NCBI RefSeq assembly: GCF_002259745.1
Contig: NZ_MWWW01000015.1
Coordinates: forward strand, 1 to 64,000
From: Bifidobacterium myosotis
Lineage (GTDB): Bacteria > Actinomycetota > Actinomycetes > Actinomycetales > Bifidobacteriaceae
DNA: 64,000 nt
Reading direction: 5' to 3'
A program made the translations under genes and the position numbers. Shown here piece after piece: positions 33,870 through 42,763 of this stretch (positions are counted from its first letter, which is position 1; every line of letters begins with the position of its first letter). The notes under the pieces were generated by a model. The model was not told the DNA's origin, did not search any database, and saw nothing but the letters and a program-made list of their open reading frames with translations.

Positions 33870-34201
33870 AGGACATCACCCTGAACGAACCCATGACCGT
33901 GCCTATGCCCACCGCCGCCGTGTCTGCTGCGAAAACGCAGACTAACGCATCCGCTGTCTCCGCTGATCAGCTGGTGCAGGCGCTCTACGAGCACGTCGAT
34001 GCGCAGAATCGCGTCGCCGACCAGCTCGAAAAGATGAACGACCATCTCAGTGACATGAGTCAGATGCTGTACGCCTGCCTGCACTCGCACAGCATGAGTC
34101 TGAACGGCATCGACCGTTCGCTCGGCGAGATCGCCGAACAGGTCGAGAACACCCAAAGGCCGTTGCCGACCGACCATCAGCCGGCGACCGCCACGCGATG
34201 A
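33866..34201 (+). CDS. Small hypothetical protein, helical
   Basis: 111 residues from ATG 33866, overlapping the previous stop (ATGA). The middle part (DQLVQALYEHVDAQNRVADQ onward) has heptad-like spacing and may form a coiled coil; ends are Thr/Pro-rich. No known family is recognised. It closes a run of coupled genes beginning at 31729, before a 244-bp gap. Confidence 0.65.
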   Translation: MKDITLNEPMTVPMPTAAVSAAKTQTNASAVSADQLVQALYEHVDAQNRVADQLEKMNDHLSDMSQMLYACLHSHSMSLNGIDRSLGEIAEQVENTQRPLPTDHQPATATR

Positions 34202-34403
34202 CCCGTCGCTGAACGACCGGCATTGATGACCGGTGAATGACCGGTAGAGGGAGAGACCCCGCCCCTACGCCTCCGGCGCTCCCCGAGGCATAGCGCCGCT
34301 CTCTCCCCCGATTTTCCCACAGCCAACCGTTGTTTTGCAATCCGGGGCCGAATCTGATATCCTGCCTCATACACAGGTCCGCAGTAATGTGAGACTTCCA
34401 AGA

Positions 34404-34430
34404 GCCGGGGGTAATCCCCCGGCATTTTTT
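34404..34430 (+). terminator. Strong intrinsic terminator just upstream of the DUF3800 gene
   Basis: GCCGGGGG and CCCCCGGC pair around four bases (34404-34423), followed by ATTTTTT. It ends 16 bases before the DUF3800 ATG, so it may end the element's operon or act as an attenuator for the next gene. The rest of the 34202-34445 gap shows only short GATGACCGGT repeats. Confidence 0.88.
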
Positions 34431-34445
34431 ATTTCAGGGGGCGTT

Positions 34446-35126
34446 ATGGCCGAAATCTCGATTTTCGCTGACGAAAGCGGCGAACAGGGATTCCAGTCCA
34501 AGTACTACGCGCTGACATTGGTGTTCCACGACCAGTCCGATCCCGTCATCCCCATATTCGATGGTTATGAACAAACGATCCGCGACGCAGGCCTGCCGAA
34601 CATTCCCATGCACGCCTCACCGCTGTTGAACGGCCATGACGCCTACCAACACCTCGGCATCAGCCAGCGCAAGCGCCTGCTCACCTACTTCCTGTCCATG
34701 CTGTTCAAACTGCCGGCACAATACGTGACGCTCATCTACCGAAAGGCCGATTACGCAACCTTGGAACAGCTGGGCGCACGCATCAAACGTGACATCGTCA
34801 ACATCGTGTTCGACCATCTGGCGCTTTTCCAGAGCTTCGACACCATCAAGGTGTACTACGACGGCGGCCAGAGCCTCGTCACGCAGGCCATTCACGGCGC
34901 AATTAAATACGCGCTCTCGAAACAGGCCATCATCTACCGCAAAGGTTCGCCGACCGACTATCGGCTCGTGCAAGTGGCGGATTTCATCTGCACTATCGAA
35001 CTGACCGCGCTCAAGTACGAGAACCACGAACAGACAGCGACCGACGAGCGCTTCTTCGGATCAGCACGCACCTTCAAGAAGAATTACCTCAAAAAGGTCC
35101 GTAAGCATCAGCTGACAGCTCGGTAG
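34446..35126 (+). CDS. DUF3800-domain protein
   Basis: ATG at 34446 follows CAGGGGG. The 226-residue protein begins MAEISIFADESGEQGFQS: the FADESG motif with acidic residues at 9-10 is the hallmark of DUF3800, an RNase H-like fold common in mobile elements and near defence genes. A second acidic cluster, VYYDGG, and a C-terminal QVADFICTIELTALKYE complete the pattern. Nuclease activity is often proposed but unproven. It has its own ribosome binding site behind a terminator, so it may be a separately controlled cargo gene. It lies at the right end of the element. Confidence 0.85.
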   Translation: MAEISIFADESGEQGFQSKYYALTLVFHDQSDPVIPIFDGYEQTIRDAGLPNIPMHASPLLNGHDAYQHLGISQRKRLLTYFLSMLFKLPAQYVTLIYRKADYATLEQLGARIKRDIVNIVFDHLALFQSFDTIKVYYDGGQSLVTQAIHGAIKYALSKQAIIYRKGSPTDYRLVQVADFICTIELTALKYENHEQTATDERFFGSARTFKKNYLKKVRKHQLTAR

Positions 35127-35144
35127 AGAGTTCTCCAATCCGAC

Positions 35145-37385
35145 TCAATTCATCGCCATCGTGCTGGAGACCAGCTTGTTGGTCTTCGCCATGGCTCGGG
35201 TCACCGGCGTGTACAGCGTGAAGCCGATGAGCAAGGCGACCACGAGATAGATGCCCATGCGACCCATCTGCTCCCAGTAGACGTTGCCGTAGAATCCGCC
35301 GACGGTCTCCCTCAGCGCGGTGATGCCATGCGAGAACGGCAGGTAGGGGTACAGCTGCCTGAACCCGCTCGGGAGCATCTCCACCGGGAACGTGCCGCCG
35401 ATGCCGGCGATCTGCGAGACCATGAGCGCGGCGCAGATCGCCTTGCCGACGGTGCTGAACACGGCCGACAGCGTATAGACGAGCGTCGAGCTCACCAGCG
35501 ACGACCACCACAGGCACAGCATGAACAGGAACGGGTTCGTCGCCTGCGCGCGCAGGTACAGCAGGTCACCAAGCCCCAGCACGGTGGTTTGCGCCAGCGA
35601 GAACGCGACGAAGGTCAGGCCGCGGCCCAGATACAGTTGCCATGGCTTCGGATGGTCCAGGGTCGCGGCGATCTTGTCCGATACGTTCGCCTTGAGGACG
35701 ATACCCAGGAACATCGCACCTACCCAGATGGCCAGCAGCGTGTAGAACGGGGTCATCGCGGAGCCGTTGTTCGCGATCGGGTACACGGCTATGCGCTTCG
35801 TCGTCACGGGCGTGGTCATGGCCAAGGCGATGGTGTCCGTGGGCTGGGAGAGCAGCTTGCGCGCCCCCTCCACTCCGCCGGATGCCATGGCCTCGTCCAG
35901 CTTGTCGGCGGTTTCGCCGAGCTTCTTCGATTGCTCGAGCAACGCGTCATGCGCCGTGTTGATGTTGGCCGTCAGCTCCTTGATATTGGCCAGAGCACCG
36001 GTCGAACCGCTGCCGTCGGTTCGACCGGTTACATCGACGAGCGCGGAGGTGGCGTCGTCGACCAGCGCCTTGGCGTCCGCCCCGGCCCGTTCGGCGGAGT
36101 CGGTCACGCCGGAGAGCGTGGCGACGACGTTGTCCTGATACGACTTGTTCAGATCGCGGATCGACTGCGCGCTGGCTTGCGCCTGCGCGGCGATATCCCC
36201 GCCGGCGTCGGTGATCGCCTGTCCCTTGGCTTCCGCCCGGTCCGCGGCGTCATTGATCTTCGCATCGGTGTCATTGAGGCGTTTGAGGGTGCGGTCCACG
36301 TCAGCGATGGCCCGGTCGATTGCAGCCTTGGCCGGTTCGGTGTGCAACGATTCCCTGATGGAGACCAGTGTGCCGCGGTATTGGGTCAGGCTCGCAATCA
36401 TCGGCCTGATGCGGTTCGTGGAGATCGCGCGCAGGGACGCGGCGGTATTGTAGGCCCCGTTGGCGGGTTTGCCCAGCGCTTCCTGGACGTTACCGCCGAC
36501 GGCGTCAAAGGCGTCCGCCGCGGAATCGAGTCCGTTGGTCATGTTCTCGTTGATGCGGTCGATCGACGTGGATGCGTCTCCGAGCTTGCCGGTGATGCCG
36601 TCCATGTCAACGGTGGAGGATTGCAGCGACCGCTTCGTCCGTTCCATCGACTTGCCGGATGCGTCGAGCAGGGATGCCGCGGAATCGGCGAGATCCGCGT
36701 AGCTCGAAGCGAGATCGGCAGCGTCGGCGAGATCGCTTGATTGCTGCCGCAGATTGGCACTCAATGCACTGATGGATCGTGTGCTCTGGTCCGTGTCGAG
36801 ATAGGCGGACACGGAATCAAGCATGCCGGCGGCGGCCTGAGCAACGGCCGAGGTGAGGGTGTCGCTGATCTGCTGACGTACGGTGGAGGCGCCCTGATCG
36901 GTGACGGTGGAGCCGATGGGATTCTTCTTGGGGTTGGAGTAGTAGACGAGCTGAGCCTGCCGCACCTTGGTCTTGTCCGTTTTCCCGGAATCCGCGGTCC
37001 CCTCGCTCAGCAGGGAGAACAGGTCCGTGCTGAAGTCCTTGGGAATCACGATTGCCGCGTAGTATTCGCCTGATTCCACGCCGCTTTTGGCCTCATCTTC
37101 GCTCACGAACGTCCAGTCGAGGCTGTCGTTCGCCCTGAGAGCATTGGCGACCTGATCGCCCACGTTGACCTTCGCCGGCAGCAGGTCGCCCTGATAGCCC
37201 TTGTCCGAGTTGGCGACGGCGACCTTCATGCCGCCGGTGTTGCTGTATGGATCCCAGTTGGCGTAGATGTTGAACCATGCGTAGAACGACGGCATGAGGA
37301 TCAGGCCGATGGCGATGATGAGCGCGATCACGCTGCTGCGGATGTGCCGCATATCGGTGCGGAATATGGTCCATACGTTCCTCAT
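35145..37385 (-). CDS. YhgE/Pip-family membrane protein (second locus, short paralog)
   Basis: 746 residues with the same design as the first-locus proteins: MRNVWTIFRTDMRHIRSSVI, one helix, a long exported helical domain rich in Ala/Asp/Ser, then a C-terminal ABC-2-like membrane domain from NNGSAMTPFYTLLAIWVGAM. The start overlaps the upstream gene's stop (TGATG), as in the first locus pair. It ends 18 bp from the stop of the DUF3800 gene on the opposite strand. Substrate unknown; partner is presumably the longer paralog. Confidence 0.86.
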   Translation of the reverse strand: MRNVWTIFRTDMRHIRSSVIALIIAIGLILMPSFYAWFNIYANWDPYSNTGGMKVAVANSDKGYQGDLLPAKVNVGDQVANALRANDSLDWTFVSEDEAKSGVESGEYYAAIVIPKDFSTDLFSLLSEGTADSGKTDKTKVRQAQLVYYSNPKKNPIGSTVTDQGASTVRQQISDTLTSAVAQAAAGMLDSVSAYLDTDQSTRSISALSANLRQQSSDLADAADLASSYADLADSAASLLDASGKSMERTKRSLQSSTVDMDGITGKLGDASTSIDRINENMTNGLDSAADAFDAVGGNVQEALGKPANGAYNTAASLRAISTNRIRPMIASLTQYRGTLVSIRESLHTEPAKAAIDRAIADVDRTLKRLNDTDAKINDAADRAEAKGQAITDAGGDIAAQAQASAQSIRDLNKSYQDNVVATLSGVTDSAERAGADAKALVDDATSALVDVTGRTDGSGSTGALANIKELTANINTAHDALLEQSKKLGETADKLDEAMASGGVEGARKLLSQPTDTIALAMTTPVTTKRIAVYPIANNGSAMTPFYTLLAIWVGAMFLGIVLKANVSDKIAATLDHPKPWQLYLGRGLTFVAFSLAQTTVLGLGDLLYLRAQATNPFLFMLCLWWSSLVSSTLVYTLSAVFSTVGKAICAALMVSQIAGIGGTFPVEMLPSGFRQLYPYLPFSHGITALRETVGGFYGNVYWEQMGRMGIYLVVALLIGFTLYTPVTRAMAKTNKLVSSTMAMN

Positions 37386-39997
37386 CAGTGAACATCCTTT
37401 CCACTGGCACCGATTCCATTGGCATCGTCACCGTCACCGGCGTTCCCCGCAGCATGCCGGGCGATGCTTCCGCCGGCGCTTCCCGTGACACCGCCAGCAA
37501 TCACAGCACGTCCAGCGTCCACGACGGAACGCAGCAGGCTTTCGGCGCCCATCGTGCTGTCATGTGCCTGTCGCGGTAGGTGAAGGTGAATGTATTCGAG
37601 AATGATCAGCGCGACGTCCACCACGATTACCATCGCCAGCCAGACCACGAGGAATCCAATGCTCGGTCCGACGACCATCATGGCGATGAGGAACACGACG
37701 GGGATTATCCAGATGAGATGGAATCCGATGCGCACCAGATGTGGGTACAGCCGCTCGAACTTCCTCGCCCGGCGTCGTACGCCGGCTCCCCAGGTCGGAT
37801 CGGCGAGCATCTTGCGCACGGTAATCATGATGTTGCGTTCGGAGCCGACAATCTCCAATCGCTGCGCGTTGACCAGATCGGTATCCGCCAGTTCACGGTT
37901 GAACAGATCGTTGAGATTGGCGAGCGCCGGACGGCACAGCATCGCCACGAGCAGGAACGCCACGGCGAACATGGAGGTCTGCCAGATGCGCGTCCAGAAG
38001 TCCGCGCCATAGAAGCCACCGATTGTCTCACGGAGCGCTTCGACGCCGTAGGTAAACGGCAGCATCGGGTACAGCAGTCGGTAGAAGTGGGGCATCATCT
38101 CGATTGGGTACATACCACCCGCGCCCGGCACCTGCACTATCAGGAAGATCACGCTCAATGCCATGCCGATGTACCGGAACATCATGACCAGACTGTAAGC
38201 GATTGATACGTAGGTCATCGAGCATACGATGGCGCCCAGATAGTACGCCCACGGCACATTGCACTGGATGCCGATGACGAGGTTGCCCGATGCGATGACG
38301 ATGCCCTGCAGCACGGCGACGACCATGAGCAGCAGCCAGCGTCCAAGGAACGCCTGCTTGGGCGTGAGCGCGTCGATGCCTTCCGAATCGGTGTCGTTGC
38401 GCAATAGGGTGAGTGCCACGAAGGCGCCTGCCCAGCATGCCAGATTCGTGAAGAACGGGGCGATGGCAGTGCCGTAGTTCTTCATCGGATAGTATTCGCG
38501 GGTCTCCAGACCGACCGGGGAGGCGAGGAACGAGGACACCTGGTCGGTGTCCACATGCGCAAGGCCCTTGACGCCGGCCCACGCATCGCTCGCCCGAAGG
38601 ACGGCGAAATCGGCTTGCGTGCGTTGCACCGATGCACTCACGCGATCGAGGGCCTTGCCCGTCTGCCCCATCACCTTGGACGCCGATTCGAGCGTCGTGT
38701 CGAGCTGCGCGAGATCGGCGTCGATGCGGCCAAGCGATTCGGCGGTCCCGCCCACGGTTCCGGACAGTCCGACGAGCTGGGTGGAGACACCTGTGAGAGT
38801 GGAATCAATCCTGCTCGAAGCGTCCGAGGACAGGCTGGAAAGCCCGTCGGCCTTGCCGTTCAATGCGTCCAGGGAATCAGAGAGCTTCTTGTCGCCCGCC
38901 TGCATCGCCGAGGGGATGCCATTGTTCAGCTGCCTCATCGCCTCGATCTGTGCGGCGAGGTCGTGCTGATGCTGTTTCGCCTGCGCAAGGGCGTCCGAGC
39001 CTGCGAGCTGCGGGTCGGATTCCATCGCCTCAATCGCGTCCCCCAGTGCGTCGTTCGCGGATTCGAGCGTGGACAGCGAGGCGTCGACGCGGCCGGAGAT
39101 GTCCGCCGCATTGCCGTTGACGGTGTCCTTAATGCCGTCGATGCGGCCGGAAAGGGCGCCGGCCCCGGACTGCACCTGTCCGACGGTCGAGTTCATGGAG
39201 TGCTGGAACGCCGACAATCCACCACGTGCGGCGTCGACGGAGGATGCCGTGTCGTTGGCACTCGCGGAAAGGGCGTCGGCGCGACCGGCGATGCCCGTCA
39301 TGTTTTGGCGGGCCCTCGTGATTGTCGCTCGCGCATCGGTGATGGAGGACTGCGCGTCATCTACTTTGCCGCGGGCCGCCACGATGCTGGATTGGGCTTC
39401 GCCCAGCTTGCCGTCCAGCTGGTTCGCCGTCCCGTCGAGCCGGTCGTTCATCTTGCCGGCCTCTTCGGAGAGCGTCTTCGTGACGGTCGCGCTGACGGTG
39501 GAGACGAACGATGCGTTGATCTGCCGTTCGAGGGCGGAGGCGCCGGATTGCGTCACACGCGGCGCGAGCGTGTTGACCTTCTCGTTGACATAGAAGGACA
39601 GTTCGGGGCGCGTGAAGTCGCCCTGTAGCACGCTGGTCAGATCCTTGCTGAAGTCCTCGGGGATCACGATGGCCGCATAGTATTCGCCGGACTCCACGCC
39701 GTTGACGGCGGCCGACTCGTCCACGAACCGCCATCCCAGATCGTGGTTGTCCTTCAGGGCGTCCATAGTCTGATCGCCCACATTCATTTCGGAGCCGTTC
39801 ACCATGGTTCCCGCGTCGTTGTTGACCACCGCGATCGGCACATCTCCGGTATTCGCATATGGGTCCATGTTCGCTGCGACGTTGAGCCATGCATACAGTC
39901 CCGGCACGAAACATGACGCCAGAACGATGAACACGGCGAAGGGCACCGCGCAGATCCGCTTCACATCGCGAATGAAGACGCGCAACACGTTATGCAT
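37385..39997 (-). CDS. YhgE/Pip-family membrane protein (second locus, long paralog)
   Basis: 870 residues: MHNVLRVFIRDVKRICAVP, one helix, an exported domain of about 450 residues with a predicted coiled-coil character, an ABC-2-type membrane domain (from YGTAIAPFFTNLACWAGAF), a linker containing MITVRKMLADPTWG, and a second membrane pair near the end, matching the long paralog of the first locus. The C-terminal tail is Gly/Ala/Asp-rich. It follows the TetR gene by 25 bp on the same strand, so TetR, long and short paralogs are probably one operon. Confidence 0.86.
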   Translation of the reverse strand: MHNVLRVFIRDVKRICAVPFAVFIVLASCFVPGLYAWLNVAANMDPYANTGDVPIAVVNNDAGTMVNGSEMNVGDQTMDALKDNHDLGWRFVDESAAVNGVESGEYYAAIVIPEDFSKDLTSVLQGDFTRPELSFYVNEKVNTLAPRVTQSGASALERQINASFVSTVSATVTKTLSEEAGKMNDRLDGTANQLDGKLGEAQSSIVAARGKVDDAQSSITDARATITRARQNMTGIAGRADALSASANDTASSVDAARGGLSAFQHSMNSTVGQVQSGAGALSGRIDGIKDTVNGNAADISGRVDASLSTLESANDALGDAIEAMESDPQLAGSDALAQAKQHQHDLAAQIEAMRQLNNGIPSAMQAGDKKLSDSLDALNGKADGLSSLSSDASSRIDSTLTGVSTQLVGLSGTVGGTAESLGRIDADLAQLDTTLESASKVMGQTGKALDRVSASVQRTQADFAVLRASDAWAGVKGLAHVDTDQVSSFLASPVGLETREYYPMKNYGTAIAPFFTNLACWAGAFVALTLLRNDTDSEGIDALTPKQAFLGRWLLLMVVAVLQGIVIASGNLVIGIQCNVPWAYYLGAIVCSMTYVSIAYSLVMMFRYIGMALSVIFLIVQVPGAGGMYPIEMMPHFYRLLYPMLPFTYGVEALRETIGGFYGADFWTRIWQTSMFAVAFLLVAMLCRPALANLNDLFNRELADTDLVNAQRLEIVGSERNIMITVRKMLADPTWGAGVRRRARKFERLYPHLVRIGFHLIWIIPVVFLIAMMVVGPSIGFLVVWLAMVIVVDVALIILEYIHLHLPRQAHDSTMGAESLLRSVVDAGRAVIAGGVTGSAGGSIARHAAGNAGDGDDANGIGASGKDVH

Positions 39998-40022
39998 GAT
40001 ATCCGCCCATTCCCTCGTGAAT

Positions 40023-40754
40023 TCACCTGCCGACCGTCACCATTGCGCCGGATGCGTGGGCCGCTGACGATTCGGAGACCGACACGCCAATATTCCTGGC
40101 GAGCATGGCCAGTCCGACTGCATGCGTGTTCCCGGCTGCGATCCTGACCACAAGATCAATGGGGTCCTTACGCCCACGCCGATACCATTCCTTGAGTGCG
40201 CCGACAATTCCGGCCGCCAGATACACGAAGTGGTAGTCCCTCACGGTTTCGGCGGCTTGGGTTCGGCCGTCGTCGGGCGCCAGGCTCGCGTGAGATGCGG
40301 AAATCGGATCGATGAGCTCGTTGCAGTACGCACCCATCGCGGCGATGAGATCACCTGAGAACGTATCTCCGGACCTGCCGGTCACCAACAGGGACATGGA
40401 TTCGTTGGCCGTGGCGAACTCGAAAATCTCATGGATGAGAGGTTCGTAGTCGTCCTGGAGAATTTCCCCGCGATGACGAGTGATGATGTCCTTATACGAG
40501 TCGATGAGCTCGCGTTTGAGCTGATCGAACAGGGCGTAGATATCCGTGTAATGCACGTAGAACGTCGCCCGGTTGACGTCCGCAAGACGGGTGAGTTCCA
40601 TCACCGAGATCTTGCTAAGCGGCTTGGTCTCCAGCAGTTTGACCAATGCACTCTGCAGCATCGCCCGCGTACGGCGCGACCGCCTGTCCATGGGCTTGAC
40701 GGACCGCCCTTCGTCAGGTTCTCCGGCGCCCGTACGAGTGCCCGCTTCTGCCAT
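40023..40754 (-). CDS. TetR-family regulator of the second YhgE/Pip pair
   Basis: ATG at 40754 has GGAGG upstream; sequence before it is not protein-like. The 243-residue protein has a 30-residue Arg/Gly-rich lead, then the TetR HTH (RRTRAMLQSALVKLLETKPL, then VMELTRLADVNRATFYVHY). Its C-terminal part (about residues 90-215) resembles the TetR_C_33/DhaS-like group by appearance. Unlike in the first locus, the regulator is the first gene of the operon. The inverted repeats at 40855-40903, about 100 bp upstream, are the candidate autoregulatory operator. Confidence 0.88.
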   Translation of the reverse strand: MAEAGTRTGAGEPDEGRSVKPMDRRSRRTRAMLQSALVKLLETKPLSKISVMELTRLADVNRATFYVHYTDIYALFDQLKRELIDSYKDIITRHRGEILQDDYEPLIHEIFEFATANESMSLLVTGRSGDTFSGDLIAAMGAYCNELIDPISASHASLAPDDGRTQAAETVRDYHFVYLAAGIVGALKEWYRRGRKDPIDLVVRIAAGNTHAVGLAMLARNIGVSVSESSAAHASGAMVTVGR

Positions 40755-40854
40755 TCCGCGCCTCCAATGCCTCGATTTTCTACGCCACGCCGGCCGAAAA
40801 TGCTGGGATCTTCGTTGTTGCGCGTGGTCCGTTGTCTCGGCGACATCATAGCAG

Positions 40855-40903
40855 ACACTATTCGACAACTGTCGATAAACAATGCAACTGTCGAAAATAG
40901 TGC
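40855..40903. promoter_or_regulatory. TetR-type operator upstream of the second YhgE/Pip operon
   Basis: CACTATTCGACA (40856-40867) is mirrored by TGTCGAAAATAGTG (40889-40902), with one extra base in the right arm. Inside, CAACTGTCGA occurs twice (40866 and 40885), and CGACAACTGTCG at 40863-40874 is nearly palindromic. The layout suggests two overlapping repressor sites over a promoter. Confidence 0.6.
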
Positions 40904-40985
40904 GGGACGCAAGTGCATAACCAGCCGAAATGCGCGTGCGTCCCGGTAACACGCACGAAAAAACGCGCGCAGGGCAGCCAAGGTG

Positions 40986-41111
40986 TTACCAGCGCACGGA
41001 GATGCGTTCGCCGATGTGCGCGTCATCCGTCGCGGCGGACAGCTCGTCAACAATGGCGATGGCGCTTCCGGATTTGCCGTTGGCGGCGATAACTGCGATG
41101 TTCTTGGTCAT
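40986..41111 (-). pseudogene. Remnant of an NAD(P)-binding oxidoreductase gene
   Basis: A 41-codon frame starts MTKNIAVIAANGKSGSAIAI after a good AAGGAG site. The first 24 residues are the start of an NmrA/SDR-type Rossmann fold (IAVIGANGKSG consensus), but the rest of the domain is absent and the frame ends SVRW. HxlR regulators often lie next to such oxidoreductase genes, and one begins 207 bp away divergently. I read this as an internal deletion leaving the 5' end; a functional short peptide is less likely. Confidence 0.65.
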
Positions 41112-41292
41112 GGTGAACTCCTTATCGGTCTGGCTAGTGGTCTGGTTATTGATCCATTTGTCCGTCTGATTACAGCGGCCTGACTACCGGCCGGTCGTCG
41201 CGTGCGCCTATTGACGCGCCCGCGATTCCCCGCTGACATGATTCACGATATTGAAGTACATCCCAAAAAGGAAGAAGACACTCTAAAGTGCT

Positions 41293-41314
41293 ATAGTTAC
41301 CCAAAAGGAACTAT
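41293..41314. promoter_or_regulatory. Inverted repeat overlapping the HxlR ribosome binding site
   Basis: ATAGTT (41293-41298) and AACTAT (41309-41314) flank ACCCAAAAGG; the centre includes the AAGGA ribosome binding site of the regulator gene starting at 41318. An autorepressor site is plausible. Confidence 0.55.
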
Positions 41315-41317
41315 TGG

Positions 41318-41677
41318 ATGATTCCAACGATTCAGGACGGCACAATTATGATTGATGTCAACACACTACCGGCGTGTCCCGTGGAGACGACACTGACGCT
41401 CATCTCCGATAAGTGGAAGATCCTGATTGTCCGCGATTTATTGGATGGCACCAAACGATTCAGCGAACTGCGCCGGTCAATCGGCAATATCTCGCAGAAG
41501 GTACTCACTTCGAACCTGCGTCAGATGGAGGCCGACGGCCTTGTGCATCGCGAAGTGTACGCCGAAGTGCCGCCGCGCGTCGAATACTCGCTGACCGACA
41601 CCGGCCGCAGCCTCAAAACCGTCATCGACGCTCTCTGGAACTGGGGCGAGGGCTACAAGGCCGCACTCACGGCCTAA
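41318..41677 (+). CDS. HxlR-family transcriptional regulator
   Basis: 119 residues; ATG at 41318 has AAGGA upstream, with a second possible start at 41348 (MIDVNTLPACPVETT). The winged-helix HxlR domain covers nearly the whole protein: ACPVETTLTLISDKWKILIV, then ELRRSIGNISQKVLTSNLRQ as the recognition region. The conserved Cys near the N-terminus (PACPVE) can act as a redox or electrophile sensor in this family. Likely target is itself and the decayed divergent oxidoreductase gene. Downstream 41678-41923 holds no gene. Confidence 0.92.
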   Translation: MIPTIQDGTIMIDVNTLPACPVETTLTLISDKWKILIVRDLLDGTKRFSELRRSIGNISQKVLTSNLRQMEADGLVHREVYAEVPPRVEYSLTDTGRSLKTVIDALWNWGEGYKAALTA

Positions 41678-41923
41678 TGGCCCGTTTCACTCATGCATTG
41701 GGGATTTCGGCTCCTGCCGCTCCCCTAGCCATCGCCGTCAACCCTTCGCCGGGGACCAATCATTCAGACGATTGCAGACGGACCGCTGACAGCAATCAAA
41801 AGCGATGACTTCTCGAAAAGGCCCATTGCCCGTAAGATTGCTGTGCGCTGACCGCCAAGTGCTGACCGCCGCGCCCTGACCACCACATTCCCACCACCTG
41901 CCATAAGGAACCGCCCACCCACC

Positions 41924-42763
41924 ATGACATCCCATCTTTCCGAAGCCGGACGCACACTGATTCCCCGCAAGGACGACCGCTACGGGCTGCTCTCCCCGGC
42001 TCTGGTGATTCTGACGTTCGTTGCCGGACTGGTGGATGCGCTGAGTTATCTGGCATTGGGCCATGTTTTCGTGGCGAACGTGACCGGCAACATCGTCTTT
42101 CTGGGATTCTCCATTGCGCACGCGCAGGGATTCGTCTGGTGGACGTCGGCACTGACGTTGGTATCGTTCATGGTCGGGGCGCTGATCGGCGGGCGCATCA
42201 TCCATTACTTTGGCAGGAACCGCGCCCGCCATCTGCTGGTGTCGACATGCGTGCAGATGACCTTCGTCGTCGCGGCGCTTGTCGGCATCTATCTACTGAA
42301 TCGTTTCGTTCCGGAGCCGACGATGGGCGGAGCGGGAGCCGGAACCACATCGGCCGCGCAGACCGCCGGGCAAGTCGCCGGACAGCCGAGTTTGAACTTC
42401 CCCACCGGCAGTCACATCGATCTGCACATCATCATGCTTATCGTGCTGCTCGCCCCGGCGATGGGCATCCAGAACTCCACCGCGCGCAAACTGTCGGTTC
42501 CTGATCTGCCCACCACCGTACTCACCATGACGCTGACCGGCGTCGTCGCCGATACGTCGGCCCACGGCCATGAGCAGTCCAAACTCGGGCGCCGCGCAGT
42601 GGTGATGACCGCGCTGGCGCTGGGCGCGCTGACCGGGGCGCTGCTGCAAACCAATGGCCACGAGGACGTGATCCTGATGGTGATGGTCGTTTGTCTGCTG
42701 TCGGTCATCGCGATGATGATTCCGCACGTCCGCTCGGATGCGGCGTGGGTCACCGGGCGATGA
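41924..42763 (+). CDS. DUF1275 (YoaK-type) membrane protein
   Basis: 279 residues with six hydrophobic segments. The family signature is clear: FVAGLVDALSYLALGHVFVA then NVTGNIVFLGF near residues 30-65, and MGIQNSTARKLSVPDLPTTV with LTMTLTGVVAD near 180-205. YoaK/DUF1275 proteins are inner-membrane proteins without a settled function. A loop rich in Gly/Ala/Thr (about residues 130-150) is specific to this copy. No other gene is closely linked on this strand. Confidence 0.88.
   Translation: MTSHLSEAGRTLIPRKDDRYGLLSPALVILTFVAGLVDALSYLALGHVFVANVTGNIVFLGFSIAHAQGFVWWTSALTLVSFMVGALIGGRIIHYFGRNRARHLLVSTCVQMTFVVAALVGIYLLNRFVPEPTMGGAGAGTTSAAQTAGQVAGQPSLNFPTGSHIDLHIIMLIVLLAPAMGIQNSTARKLSVPDLPTTVLTMTLTGVVADTSAHGHEQSKLGRRAVVMTALALGALTGALLQTNGHEDVILMVMVVCLLSVIAMMIPHVRSDAAWVTGR

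Larger units (their letters stand above)
28553..35140 (+). mobile_element. Integrative element next to tRNA-Ser, satellite-like
   Basis: All seven genes from 28785 to 35126 are on the plus strand: integrase, unknown, HTH protein, unknown, P-loop replication-type protein, small protein, DUF3800. No capsid, terminase, tail or conjugation genes are seen. The left end is the tRNA-Ser gene. No matching 3' tRNA copy was found to the right; the DUF3800 stop lies 18 bp before the neighbouring YhgE gene's stop, so the right boundary is uncertain and may be decayed. Confidence 0.6.

Noticed and set aside
34357..34380. Right attachment site of the element (AATCTGATATCCTGCCTCAT against the tRNA end AATCTCGTATCCTCCGCCAT)
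   Set aside because: Only about 14 of 20 positions agree, and it lies inside the element before the DUF3800 gene. Not convincing.
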